This document shows positions 35,199 to 47,293 of a stretch of 64,000 nt of DNA, piece by piece (position 1 is the first letter of the stretch; every line of letters begins with the position of its first letter). Origin of the DNA: Armillaria gallica (taxonomy: Eukaryota; Basidiomycota; Agaricomycetes; Agaricales; Physalacriaceae); the NCBI GenBank assembly GCA_037576215.1, contig JBANDB010000008.1:3348001-3412000 (forward strand). The letters run 5' to 3'. Made by a program: the position numbers and the translations under genes. Below the pieces are notes generated by a model. It was not told the DNA's origin. It saw nothing but the letters and a program-made list of their open reading frames with translations, and searched no databases.

Positions 35199-36381
35199 GC
35201 AAAAAATCCGGTCGCCTCGTTAGAAGATAAAGTAGAGAAACAGAGAAATCGTCGCAGGTCGTGAAGGTTAGGTCGAGTGTTCCGCCTCAACCATGCGAGA
35301 TCCTTTTTTGGTCTGCTTCTCCTTTTGGAATCCCACGTGGCGACAATAACAGTCGCGTAATGATCCTGCTATTATTCTTTCCTGCTTCTTATCAAGTTCC
35401 TCCCGCTCCTGGCCCTTCTTTTGTCCGTTTGTCTCACCGGTTGCCGTATTCATGTATTCCGCTCAACGTACAACAGATGCCGAGTCATCGGTAGGGGTAA
35501 CTGCGCCTCGAACTAATGGCTCGATCGGCATCTCGAGCGCAGCGTATTTTAATATCTTATGCAATTAGATACAGAAAATCTGTGCATGCCATGTCATAAC
35601 AGTAGGATGTGGGGGGGATAAAAGGGCATCATTCTTTACCCCGGATATAAAAATACCGGTTCCGTTAAACCGAACTGACGATGGCAATACGGTGGTGGTA
35701 TGTATCTTGCACTGCATGGGCGGGATTCATTGTTGAGTTCAAGTGACTTATTCATCATGAGTAATAAAACACTTCTTCGACAGGTGTACACATACGGTGC
35801 TAATTAACAAGTCCAAGACCAAAGAACTAGGCTCGACAAAGAAAGGCCTGATTACTTGTATGTCTGTTTCAGTTAGCCGAACCGACGACTCCCGTTGTCA
35901 GATTTCTGATGCGTTACAGATGGTCCCGACCTTCGCGTTGGGGAAATGCCGGATTGCATGTCCGCTTGAACTTTGTAGTGGCCAAGTAAAATGAGCTAAT
36001 AACCGGGTACACCAGTCGTAATCAGGTTCTCGATTGACAATGTCGATGCCAAGTATGGAGTCATAAGTTTGCTAGTAAGACAAGGCGTCGGGTTATCCGC
36101 AATCGTAAGTAGTATTGGATAAAGTAGATACTATATACATGAAGATCCAGTACTGAGGGCTGAGAGAATTGAATACCATCACATTTGCCTAGTCACAGCC
36201 GCTGGCACACATTACTGCTCCAGGACATGTGCTGCGAATTTCTTCTACTGTTCAACACATCTGCTTGCCAGTGCACGCATTGAACCATGCTTTTTTAGAC
36301 TATTCACCTTCAGAAGGTGACGAACGGCCAATGCCGGTACGATCACAACACGTCTTCTTTCCATCTTCCTTCTTAGCAGCC
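35199..36381. other. Intergenic region
   Basis: Divergent promoter region of the Bem1-type and TMEM208 genes. It contains a G-run (7 G) near 35612 and AT-rich stretches. Short frames (35797-35994, 36229-36474) have no support. Confidence 0.5.
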
Positions 36382-37099
36382 ATGGCCAGCGCCTCTGCAA
36401 AACGAATTGGTACCCTTTTCTTACCTTCTACCTTTTGTTTTTGTCCTAACTGCGTATTAAGCCAGCCAAAATGAAATCACGGTCAAGCGGCTACGATTCG
36501 GCTTATTCCTTCCAACCGTCCTCTCTTTCGTTTTGCGTTTCCTGCTCAGAAGGAGTTCTTTGCCTCCGTCAAAAACTTCGCTGGGCATATATATCGCAAC
36601 ATTCTTCCCGGGATTCTTCCTTTCCAACTACCTCATAAAAATTGGGACGACCAGGCGGGACCCAACGACCGGTACACTCATGTCATATGGTGAAGATCTC
36701 GGTCAGCCTGGCGTAACCGAGTGGTGTTTTGACGTGGTATACATAACATGCAAGTCTTTGGTTCTGCTCTTCTTTCCTGTGACACGTAGTTGACCATATG
36801 GTAGGGGCATGCCAAATCGGAAGCGGCGCTTTTGGTGAATGGTTTTGGTGGTTATACATGGTGGTGCGTCTCGTCTCGTACTGCATATCCTCTCGTTCTT
36901 TAACTATTCAAATCAGATTCCGTTATACGCTATATTCAAACTGTGGACGTCCGCTATTTCTCCGCTACTTCTGGGAAGAGCAGCAGCGGCCGGCGCAAAT
37001 GACGTCCCTGAGAAAGAACCTGCGACCAGTAAACGACAAGAAAAGTTGAAAAAAAGGAGCGAGCGAGGCGATCCTCGTGTACGTGCTCAAAGAAAGTAG
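36382..37099 (+). CDS. TMEM208/SND2-type ER targeting protein
   Basis: ER membrane protein of the SRP-independent targeting (SND) pathway. Exons read MASASAKRI, then ASQNEITVKRLRFGLFLPTVLSF (first membrane span), LGIYIATFFPGFFLSNYLI (second), IGTTRRDPTTGTLMSYGEDL, GVTEWCFDVVYITWACQIGS, FGEWFWWLYMV and IPLYAIFKLW, ending SKRQEKLKKRSERGDPRVR. The WFWWLY and SKRQEK...RGDPR segments are characteristic of the family. The intron at 36750-36804 uses a GC donor; the others are GT-AG. The frame is intact. Confidence 0.88.
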
Positions 37100-37246
37100 A
37101 AGGCGACTTGATCAGTTCTAGACTGACTCTTGCGTCATCACGGTGCGTTTCCATATCTCAAATGACGGACAGCCCTCGAATAATTTGGTATAGAGTTGTA
37201 CAATATATTTCATAGATACTACCAGCTATTTCTCCGTATCAATAAT

Positions 37247-38934
37247 TTACGCAAGGTTCGCGAATCCCACCGTTTCGTCCTCAACGTTGAATGCTTCGAC
37301 ATTATCAGCAAGGGCGTCAAGATTAGGATTAGACAACTCACAGGTGTATACGTTCTGGAGGAAGACATCCCCTACAATCCAAGCATCTGAACGGCCACTT
37401 TAGCACAACTGTAGACTGAAACTGATGATAATCGCTTACCTCCAACGTTTTGACCAATAATGCCGCCAACGCATTCAGATGAACCCTGTTCGGCTTGACC
37501 TAGATTGAAAGTAGCTGCACTAATCGAGAATGCCTTTCCACCAAAAGTTAAACTAATATTGGGAATGCTATCGCAAGGAACTAGAACGAGCAAATAGTCA
37601 GACGACGCAATAATAACGAAAATAACAATAGGCAAGTTACCGGTGAAGAAACCATCGCCAACTGTCTGAGAAGCATCCCTGGAACCACTGATAGAGTCAT
37701 AAAATTTAGAGACGCTCTGTGTATCTCCGACAATCAACGTGGTTCCAGTATCAATGATCGCAGATAAGTTCTCGACCACGGCTTTTCCGTCAACATTTGC
37801 TGAATCCATGTTGATCTGCCAAAAGCCCTACCATCGCGAGTCAATATCCACCTGACCTCAAGCACTGATAAATAGAAGAGAACATACAGTATTGGAGACT
37901 TGACTGGTGGTGAAAGAGCCCGTGTACTTATTCTGGTTGACGCCACCCAAGAACAACTCCGCTCCAGAGGAGCTAAGCTCAAACGCAAATTCTGGGGAAG
38001 TCGTTACGCCCTGACTGACAAGAGTTTGGAATAAGGGGTCATCGCCGAAGTCGGATATTTCCTTGAAGGCCATTCCGACGAGGCCATCCGGTTGAAAATT
38101 GTCGGCGGAGAAGCCGGAGGAGTAGGTTGTTGCTGCACCGATGGCTTGTTTGGTGGCCTACCAAGTATGTAAATATAAGTGATTCAAATGGGAAAGGAAG
38201 AACGGGGTACTGACTTTCAACCCTGCGATCGTAAATGTGTCTGTGAAGACGTCCCCTTGTACAGTTGAACCATCGCCATAAGCTAAGCTGAATTTCTGGT
38301 TCTGGTTTGTAGCTGTGGAACTGCTAGAGGTATCGTAGACCGTATGCCCGTTACAGCTTGAATCGCAATTAGGGCCAGGGAGGAAGAAATCGCTGCTACC
38401 TTTTCAAATAATCATTAACGAATGCCGTTATGGAGACAAATATGAGGACGTTAGCTCACCAGTGTCAAAATCCACTGATATCCATCAAGTAATTAGCATG
38501 CTTGTGGCGCCCGCACTCGTATCTTGGTTCTTACCAGTGAATTTCACAGCGGGGGTTCCAACTTCGACGGTGCCTTGCCAAAGAACTTCCGAATCATCTT
38601 GCAAGGCATCGGCTCCAGTACTACGTCGAGTAATATGCTTGGTGTTGCTAGGGTGCGCTTTCCCCGTGTTCCTTTCGTATGCGGCGAAACCCCGGGCGAC
38701 TTTACTGCGAAATATTGCGATTAGTCGATGTGGGGTGAAATATGGCATATCGACATACTTGTGAACCTTGATGACTTGTGCATTGAGGAAGTCACGGTCG
38801 ACAACCCCATCAACGGAGAGCTGCGGTGTACGCTTTGACAGGGGGATACTAACGCCTACACGAGGTGCAGTAGGCGGAAGCGCGCTGGCTAAGAGAGGAG
38901 ACGCAGCAAGGATCCAAAAGAGTGTAAGAGCCAT
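37247..38934 (-). CDS. Secreted pepsin-like aspartic protease
   Basis: Extracellular A1-family peptidase of the polyporopepsin type. It starts MALTLFWILAASPLLASA (signal peptide), then has a propeptide with basic sites (LSKRTPQ, HITRRS). The first catalytic motif is VDFDTG/SSDF, split by an intron. The flap region includes YGDGSTVQGDVF, and the second catalytic motif is AIIDTGTTLIVGD. Cys pairs occur at NCDSSC and around VPCDS...SECVGG. The end reads DAWIVGDVFLQNVYT/SFNVEDETVGFANLA, stopping at 37247. About eight introns are inferred and the frame is intact. Confidence 0.9.
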
Positions 38935-40433
38935 TGGTAGATGACTGGGCGTTCTGGGAATGCTGCGTTTTTGAGAAGAGAATCCACGGCTTTTAAGGAT
39001 CTCTGGTGTCGTGTTTACCGTGTGGAAGTAGTCAGGGGATAAAAATAAATCACCACGAACCATTAACGACCGTGGCGCCTGCACACGGTCGATAATCAGA
39101 TGCTGAGATTGTATAGGCATTGATGGAGAAGCATCGCGGAAGATGAGGCACAAAGAGCATGTTCGTGCGTGGAGCCAGGTGCTGTTGCTACTCCCAATGT
39201 GAAAATAGTGGCAAGGAGCAATGTGTGCAATGATAAGCGATTGTGAGGATGAGGAGCACTGCGAAGCACTGTAGGCTTCGTAGCGTAAGTCACAAGCCCA
39301 CGATGCTGTTGTTTGCTCCAAGATAAGGTGATATTTCTTCCATTCAAAGGTAGCAGGTAATATCAGTCAGACTATGTAGTTGTCAACGACGCTTCGCGAC
39401 CACTGACAACTCGAGCTATTCTTGGTGAATAGAATCCATGTGGATATACAGATTAAGCATGGTAGTACATCGCCGAAGAAGTTGAGCGTGGTAAATGTTT
39501 TTGTCTGATGGATGCACCAGCATGCATGCATCAGCGGCAATCTGAATACGGGAAGCATTTTTCATAATGTCGACAGTAGTTTGTCAGTGAGAGCTAGCGT
39601 CTCATATCTGTTCGACGTGTGAGATAGATAGATACATCAGGGAACCGATGACCTGGAGCCATTGAGGAATGCCTGCGGCAGTAAGTCGCGTAAGATGAAT
39701 AACTTGATCCACAAGAAGTCCTAGTACTTAAACAAGGCGGAGAAGAATCAAGATCCCAAGACAGTAAGCATAGACCGTATGACTGCTGACGCTTGATTGT
39801 GATCATGAAAGGTACCGACATTTCGTTGGGAACATATCCCGAGACTGGCTGTTGATTGCGAGGTATTTCCTGGTATTTCGAGCAGCGTTACATGTGCACA
39901 CATAGCAATGTCACCTGGGGAGTCCGGAGCTCATTAAGGGAAGCCACGCCCCAGACCAGTTGACTACTCCACGAATCGAAAGAAAGAACGGTCAACTTCG
40001 AGATACTTCTAGCAGAGTCGGCTAGACCTGATTCGGGCCGTCTGGGCTGAATAGTTGCGTCATCGGAGCTTGAACTCTAGATGTGGCGCTGACGTAAGTT
40101 GGACTCGAGCCGTGACTCATCGTAACACTTGTTATCTCCGTCACACATCGTTCTTCACCGCCTTTCACAACGAGCTCGATACTTTTGCTAGTATCCTACG
40201 CTCACGTTTCAGCTTTCCTCAAAATCCTACGATTATCTGCCAGCAGCACCTTCATTTTCTTCTTTGGCGCCCTAATCTTATCCTCTCCGCCCGCTGCGAC
40301 CTTTTGCTTCCGTTTTCCCATGCACCATTGACCTCTTCCATCTCCCCGACGACTCATTTTACCGCCCTCATTTTACTCGTAGGATCACTGTAGCATAACG
40401 CGCGACACATATCTATCCTCGTTCCCTTCCACC
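38935..40433. other. Intergenic region, about 1.5 kb
   Basis: Divergent upstream region of the protease and Byr4/Bfa1 genes. Open frames (38935-39321 minus, 39594-39821 minus, 40055-40393 plus) lack motifs, and nothing repetitive was recognised. The size is compatible with a regulated protease promoter. Confidence 0.5.
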
Positions 40434-43031
40434 ATGACCACCATCCCCGCTCCAACCGCCGCCGCCGCTCAAGAAGAATGGCCTGACGCAGACTTTGATC
40501 TTCCGGAAGGTCAATCAATACATACTGTCAGCAAAGACGAAGATGACGATTGGGACCTAGAAATGGATCTTGGGCCTACTGGGGGCGCCCAAATACATTG
40601 TCCGTTTCCTTCCCACCCTGATCCGTCTGGTACTTCCACACAGATGCGTATCATCCGCCCGCTGTCATCCTTACGGGACTTCGATGACGACTTTGATGAC
40701 GATGACGAGGGTGCATCCACGATCAAATTTACTGCTCTACCTAAACCTAAGCCCATTGTCACACCCGACGACGATGACTTCGAAGACGCATATTCACTTC
40801 CCTCTGGCGTCACCCGACTTTCATTGGCCCCTTTGACTCTCAACCATCGTTCCTCGAAAACTTCCCTCGAATGGGGAGACAAAGACCAAACCACATCCTC
40901 GCAGTCTTCAGACGCCTACTCTAACCTAGGATTCGCTGATACTTCTCCATCGTCCAACTCCACCTCTTCAGTGTCCACCCCAGGAACGGAAACAGAAGAG
41001 GACGACGACGATGAAGGGGACCTAGAAGGCCTCATCATCCCTACGGATTTAGGCCGACGCCACTTCACCTCGATCCTCAACAAGAAGAAGGCGGCGGTCA
41101 TGATGGATAACCAAGTCAAGGTGGCTAGTCCTGATCCAGATGATGATTTTGAAATAGGACTAGTCATTGACGATAATGTCGATTTCAGTCCTAGTCGCCT
41201 GCTGAAGCCTAAGCGCTCGCCGTTACTGCGGTCGGCCAACCGAAGCAGCAGCTTACCTGTTCAGAAGGCACCGAGGCTACCATCACGAGTGAACCGTGCC
41301 AAGTCCCCCGTCAATCATCCCCCAGTTTCCTCCGCCCGACAACTTCAGAAGCTAAGGCTCCCCCCATCACCCCCACTTCAACCCCCGGCAAGGCCACAGG
41401 CTTTCCAGCCGTTTTCTCCTAACCTATCATCATCCTCTTCGTTCCTTTCAGTCAAATCCGGCAGTCTACGAGGTCAAAAGTCCCACACAGGCCTTGCTCC
41501 TGCGGCCGCCGCCTCCGCGCCCACGAGAAGGTTAGCGAGGAAAGCGTCTCTGTCTTCTCTTATGGAATCAGGTGCCCAAGCGTCAACATCCTCATCGCCT
41601 GCACGTAAGGGCGCGCGCTACGGAGAATCGACTGCTGCGTCGCGTGCCAAGTCACACAAGGCAACCGCGAGTCAATACCAGGACTATGAAGTGCCCCCAA
41701 CGCGCCCTTCCACACCGTCCTCTAGCACTGCCGCGCTTCGTCTAACCATACCCACCATAGGGCGCCTCAAGTCACGTCCTGCGCTCTCCGCCTTATTTGG
41801 TCGCTCATCGTCTCCGAGGGCACAGTCACCTTTCCGGACGGCATCACCCGCACCCACACCCGTACGACCTCCGTCCAACCTGTCTAAGTCAACTCGGGCA
41901 ATACCCCCACAATCAGTACCCAGGGTGCTTCGCAAACCAAAGCGCCAATGCACTTATGGAGATGGGACTGAGCTTGACGCGATTGCAGACCTGCCCACAG
42001 ACCGAGATAAAGAGAGTCGCTTCCGTGTTCAGCCTAAGGGTTACGGAAATCGCATTCCTGCCGCCAGCTTCTCGCCGTCGAAGTTTGCAGATAAAAGCGC
42101 TATCCGTAAAAGGGGACACCGTGAACCACCAGGTGAGTTGTTCCTTTCTTGGTTCAGCGCTTTTTGCTTATAGCATTCTCCTCGTCAGATTCCACCTCAA
42201 CCTCTGCGTTTGCTTCTTTGTCAAGACGCCGAAGCAGATCCGACTTGGCCACTCAGAAGCCCCAGTCTCCGAAGAAAAAACGGAAGAATTTGACGTCTTC
42301 AACTGAACCCAAGAAGCCTACCCTAATACGCAATTTGGGCGGTGCGAATGCGCCTAAAGGTTCGTGGATTTTCGGGGTTTTTTGTGTTATTCTTCACCTC
42401 TAACATAAACTTAGTTGTCGGTGACATGAAATGGAACCCTCAAACTCTTCGATGGGAGGGAAACGAGCAAGTCTTGAAAGACTTTGACGTTGCCTCCACA
42501 CGACCAGCCCTCATCACACATCTTACGGGTTCATCCCTTGGGTCTCCTGCTCCTTCGTTCGCTTCAGGCGCGCGGATAGTGGGAAACATGATATTTGATC
42601 CTGCTCGTATGTGTTGGATATCAACGTTACCACCTGAAGACGAAGAGCCAGATGTGTTTGCCAATCTGGCGGACGATGAAGAAGAGGGTGATTCGTGGGA
42701 AACCAAGGGTGGTACCATCAAAGCCGTCATCTCTGCCTCAGACACCTCAATGGCAGCGTCGAGTGCCAATGGATCTTCAGTGGCCTCAGTGTCAACCTCC
42801 GGGCGTTGTCGTGCACGAGCTGCATCTGAAGCAGACAGCGAGCGCTTTTCACGAGCGTCGATGGTATGTGATATCGACGAACACTTTGCACAAAAGTGTC
42901 GCGATGCAGAAGTACGACATCATACAGAAATGAAAGGCTGGAAGAGTACTTTGTCGCGACAGGACACCTTCACAGAACCGGACCGCTCATTCCTCTACGA
43001 TATTCGGACGTTGGCGACTCGCAAATATTAA
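40434..43031 (+). CDS. Byr4/Bfa1-type mitotic exit GAP subunit
   Basis: Scaffold half of the two-component GTPase-activating complex (with Bub2/Cdc16) that restrains the Tem1/Spg1 GTPase at spindle poles. Residues 1-580 are acidic and Ser/Pro-rich (WPDADFDLPEGQ, DWDLEMDLGP near the start). Conserved blocks are CTYGDGTELDAIADLPTDRD, KKPTLIRNLGG, VVGDMKWNPQTLRWEGNEQ, LKDFDVASTRPALITHLTG, MIFDPARMCWI, and the C-terminal SLYDIRTLATRKY-like end. Two introns (after REPPG and after NAPK) are clear. The frame is intact. Confidence 0.85.
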
Positions 43032-43427
43032 CAACCTGTAGCATCATGTCTATATCCTATGTTTTACCGTGTTTATTTTGCCATCATTTGCATCGATTTC
43101 TTCTCACTGTTATGTTTTCTTCATTTTCATTCCTTTGATATGTTTCTATATAACTTATACCTTTTTCTTTCTTGTTTTGCTTAATGCCTCGATATGTAAC
43201 GCTCTCTATGATATATTACTAGGCAAATGTATCTTTCAACCTACAATTTCTCGACTAAAACTTGACGTTCAACAATCACTAACATATGAACGTTTTGGCT
43301 TCAGATCCGCGCTATTAGATGCAGAATTCGGATGGTTTATTGTTCCGTTATTGAGGGGACTAGCCGACATATTATCCACAAGCAATTAACTTGTACAAAC
43401 AAACCCATTACTTAGACATTGACCACC
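43032..43427. other. Intergenic region, T-rich
   Basis: 3' flank of the Byr4/Bfa1 gene and promoter of the first HNH-like gene. Strongly T-rich 43060-43180. No further feature recognised. Confidence 0.5.
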
Positions 43428-44411
43428 ATGACCACCGACGTTCCTTCACGGCTCATATGCCCTATAACCAAATGTTGCGATGCCAACGTTCCACTCAAAG
43501 GTCATTTGTTCGTATCTGAGGACATCTCCCCTGCGGTGAAGATGCATCTCGAGTGGACTTGGGGCCTTGACCCACATGAAATGGTCATACATAACATCGA
43601 CAACTGCATTGCATGTATGCCATGGTCACCGTCTCCGATACAACTCTGAACGGGCATACTTTTCAGACCGTCCAGACATACTTCAAAACGCTATCAACGG
43701 AGACTTCGCCCTCGTCCCAACCATAACAACGTTGAACAAGATGCTCAGATATTTCAAACTCCCCTATAACACCAATGTAGTCTGTCGTACTCGTACTTCG
43801 GGCGCAAAATTCATTAAGCGCCGCCAAATTTTATTCACTGAGGTGCGTATCCGCGTTCATGGCTGTCTCTTCTGACCTTTCTGCAGTACATGCCAGAGAC
43901 GGCATTCCGTTATCTGTTTGTACCGCTGACGCCCGCAGGGGAAGCTATTCGTGATCTATATGTGAAGCAGGAACAAGTAAGTGCTGATTATGAAGGTGCA
44001 ATCAACCCCCTATCCGGAGCTCCCATCAATCCCAAAGCACTCGAGGAAATCAAGCAATTTCGCGTCGTCATATCCCACGTACATCCGTTTTTTGCAGGCA
44101 CCGTTGCCCATCAATTTTTATTTCCCACTATAAACCGACCTGGTCACTGGTTCCTTTCAGTTGCATGCGATCTCTTTTCTCAAATGTCTGCAACCGGTGT
44201 TGATCCTCCAGCCTGGTTTCGGAGGAGATATAAGGATATCGAGTTCGAGACCTATTACGATGATTATGATGAGATGGATGCCAATACATCGGACGAGAGG
44301 AACTGCTGGAAGAGGAGGAGATCATCGTTAATAGTCCAGAGGCCGATGAACCAGGAGAAAGTTTGCAAGTGGTGCAAGGCGGCTAGCGGCTACTGGCTGA
44401 ACTGTCGATGA
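43428..44411 (+). CDS. HNH-like protein, copy 1
   Basis: Resembles the mushroom-expanded HNH-like family. It has CPITK, then KGHLFVSEDIS, LEWTWGLDPHEM, HNIDNCIA and YRPDILQNAINGDFALVPT. Two introns lie near 43614-43665 and 43840-43885. In active relatives the last motif reads D-x-H-x-x-F-D; here the His is replaced, so nuclease activity is doubtful. The C-terminal domain (YMPETAFRYLFVPLTPAGEAIRD, FRVVISHVHPFF, VDPPAWFRRRY) is shared with copy 2 at 54042. Near 44296 the frame probably slips: the alternative frame reads EELLEEEEIIVNSPEADEPG and stops earlier, while the open frame ends in an unnatural Arg/Cys-rich tail. Confidence 0.7.
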
Positions 44412-45275
44412 ACTGCTTTTACTCAGGGCTATCCTTTTTTCGTCTCGCACCGTCTCCTGTATATCTTGTGTGTTTCTTCTATGAATGATATTCTGTAAAG
44501 TTCTCTTATTAATACCTTAGCAGACAATGGTCCTTGTCAGAAACGAAAGCTCTGTTCCAGTTCCTCATATCTACAGGATGACTCACATCGTTCAGCAGAG
44601 AATCGAGAGAAATTCTCTGTCCAACCTAACAACCGTAATCATTCGTACGAGCAAAAGAAGATGTCAAAGTGTTCAATTTACACAAGTCTAATTGGTGAGA
44701 GATGACCCGTCCCAAAGAGCCTTGGTATTTTGCGGGGAGCCGTGAGTGTTCACGATCGTCCGTCGCGATTTGGAAGACGCCCTTTCAATGACTCTATAAA
44801 TGATGGATTCTAGACTGCTATCAACTTGAAGAATTTCGTTCACTCGCTAGTCGATATCATTCACAAGGCTTTCGCGAAGCATCCGGCGTAGCTCGCAGTC
44901 AAGAAACCTACAAGTTTCGAATATGTTCTTCCATGGGGATTTTCTGCCAGCCAATATCCTTACTTACAAAGGACATGTGTCGGACATCATTGATTGGATT
45001 TCTGCGACTATTCCGTGGCAATGAGGTCCCAACACAATGATAGTAGACGGAAGAGGATGACGCCGTCTATTATGCTGCAGGATATAGGCATGGTAGCAGA
45101 TATCCACGATATCGTTCATGTTACTGTAAGGCATCTCACTTGTTTATGTCGGCTTTGACATTGTCCTTCTCGCCCCATCCTTCAAAGAACGTCTGAAGTT
45201 GAAGCTACCAAGGTCATTGCGATCGTCGTTGTAGTACTAATGCAAGGACGAAAGCGAACAACACTCTCGAAACTA
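44412..45275. other. Gene-poor region
   Basis: No open frame of note, and no repeat or RNA recognised. It lies between HNH-like copy 1 and the convergent unknown gene. Confidence 0.45.
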
Positions 45276-45805
45276 TCACGCTAAGGCTGAAGCCAGAGCT
45301 TCTGCGTTCTTGATAGCGTTTTTGACCCTTTCACGATCAAATCCACCCCGCTGGCCCGCCTTCCGAAAAGTCAAGTACCAAAAGATTGCTGCAAACAATG
45401 ACTCACTCGGTTGACACTCAGTTCGACTATTCGTTTAACGCAGCTCTGGCAGTTCCCATTTCCCTGCTCATTGATCTCGTCCTCCTGCGCTACCTGCACG
45501 AGAGCATTTCTGTGCTTGAGATCAAGCTCTCCTAAAGCGACCAGCGCCCATTTATTCACAGTGTAGCCGTCGAATCGCCGAAAGGATACCCTCAGGGAGT
45601 ATATTCTTTGGTGTAAGAATACCTCTACGCACTTGTACCCCGCCGGGTTCGGTGAGCTTGTGTCGGAACTGGGAATTTGCCACACAATCCACCAGTGTCT
45701 GTCAGGAGCGCCCGGGCCTAACGCGATGTAAACCATCCGTACTCCCTCGGGATCTGGATGAGCGGCCAGATTTTCTGTATCGAAGGCGTTTTGATGAAGT
45801 AGCAT
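45276..45805 (-). CDS. Unknown protein with Gly-Asn-Cys-Gln motif
   Basis: Two exons give about 155 residues. Exon 1 starts MLLHQNAFDTENLAAHPD and reads HWWIVWQIP, VEVFLHQRIYSLRV, KWALVALGEL and GNGNCQSCVKRIVELSVNR. A GTGAGT...GGAAG intron leads to GQRGGFDRERVKNAIKNAEALASALA and a TGA. A His-Trp strand, a YSLRV strand and a late GNCQ-x-C/W-V helix are a pattern seen in mushroom proteins such as DUF7770 members, where the NCQ Cys sits at a helix start. That assignment is tentative. Confidence 0.5.
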
Positions 45806-46510
45806 AGGGCCGATCCTATTAACTCCTGATTCAAACAGATCATTTTCAAAGGGAAGATCTAACCTACAATGAAGCAGAAAGGAACTTGAAGATGCCTAAA
45901 ATGATGGCAAAATAAATATTAATATCCGTGAAGTACACAGCGGCGACATCATCAAGCATCATCGTCGTCATCATCAGACGACCTTTTGACAGATACGGTG
46001 AACGGTTGAACAGGCCTCGTCAGGTACTCTAAACTGCTATGCACCCAGCCTTAGCCTCAATTATGGACAGACCGATATCTTTTACCATCAGTTATTCCGG
46101 TTTCTTCTCTTCATGCATGAACTTCAGAACCCGACGACCTCCGTTCATCCTCTGGTTATTTGATCCCCCGATTTAGGGTTATCGTGGATGTTGCTAGTCA
46201 TCGGGCCCGATGATTGGTTGAAATTGTGTCCCCCCACAAGGATTTTTTTCTTGATAACATGTTAAGTGCTGGGGGGCATCTATTTGGCGTCACCGACTGG
46301 AAGTGCTGACTGGTAACGGTACTTCTGGGACGAGTGACATTTTTTCGTACAGATGGAAACAGACACTACCATCGCCACGTCTGCACTCCCAGATGATGGA
46401 TCCCGAAGCAGATTAGCCAGGTAGCCGCTTTTTTAGATACTCGGATTCGTATCTCAAGATCTCACCTGTTAAGCCCACTAATGCACAGATACAAGAGCTG
46501 TTAGAAATGT
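45806..46510. other. Gene-poor region
   Basis: Between the unknown minus-strand gene and the phosphotransferase relic. Contains a short CATCATC-type run near 45950-45980. No gene recognised. Confidence 0.45.
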
Positions 46511-47017
46511 TTGTTAACGGCTGTAGCAACTGCAGGGGAGAGCGGTACCAAAGTTTCTTTCGTAGATTCATCGAGTCAAAGAAAGAAATCAAATGATGAT
46601 GCCGGTCCGTGGAAGTCTCCGGACTTAAAGATCAACAATGGTGATTTTGTTCCAGAGAACATACTTATACATGAAGGTCATGTATCAAGTGTCATCGACT
46701 GGGAGAGCGCTGGTTGGTATACGTACTTCTGGGGCGATTTCATAGGGCGGAGGCGCGTTCACTGGCGCCAATTAGAGTTTAGTGATGGTAGATGGAAGGA
46801 AAAACTGCCTGCCATTATGCCAGCTTTCCCAGAAGAGGTTGAATGGTGGCGTAAAGTACACGCACAGTACCATCTACCTACTTATGATGAAAACTTGTAC
46901 GTCCTGTTCCTGTTCAACGGCGTCATGGTCTTCATGTCTCGCATGGAGCTTAGCCCTGAGGGTCAGTCAGAGTCCTCTCCGCAGGGTAAATCAAACAAGC
47001 ATACAGTTCTCTGGTAG
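46511..47017 (+). pseudogene. Aminoglycoside-phosphotransferase-like kinase relic
   Basis: The frame contains NNGDFVPENILIHEGHVSSVIDWESAGW, the catalytic and metal-binding loops of the APH/choline-kinase-like fold. The first motif is normally H-G-D; here His is replaced by Asn, while the following Asn and the D-W-E metal ligand remain. A short C-lobe follows (WWRKVHAQYHLPTYDENLYVLFLF). The N-lobe with the P-loop and lysine is absent. Upstream sequence shows only scraps, so this is a truncated and probably inactive copy. Confidence 0.55.
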
Positions 47018-47293
47018 GTACACGCTGATATCCCGAATGTTATTTTTCGGCCGACCATGTTTCATGCGCTCAAGGGAGAGACAAATATGGCTGGTTATCC
47101 ATGCAAAACTCACACATGTCGAAAGCTGCGCAACGTTATCGAGACAGATGTTGCTCATCGCGAAGTAGTAGCAATCTCCTTGCAGTTTATCGAGTCAAGG
47201 TTCTGGAAAGGATGGATGATATGTTGTACAATTGAACATGCCGATTATAGTGATATCGATAAGCATAAACTCAAGAAATTTCTTCGTATCCAC

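Noticed and set aside
38485..39321. 278-residue minus-strand frame starting at 39321
   Set aside because: Only its last part is protease; the upstream extension lacks a signal peptide and conserved residues, so the ATG at 38934 was used.
45950..45985. CATCATC-type short repeat as a CRISPR-like or satellite array
   Set aside because: Too short and imperfect; ordinary microsatellite.
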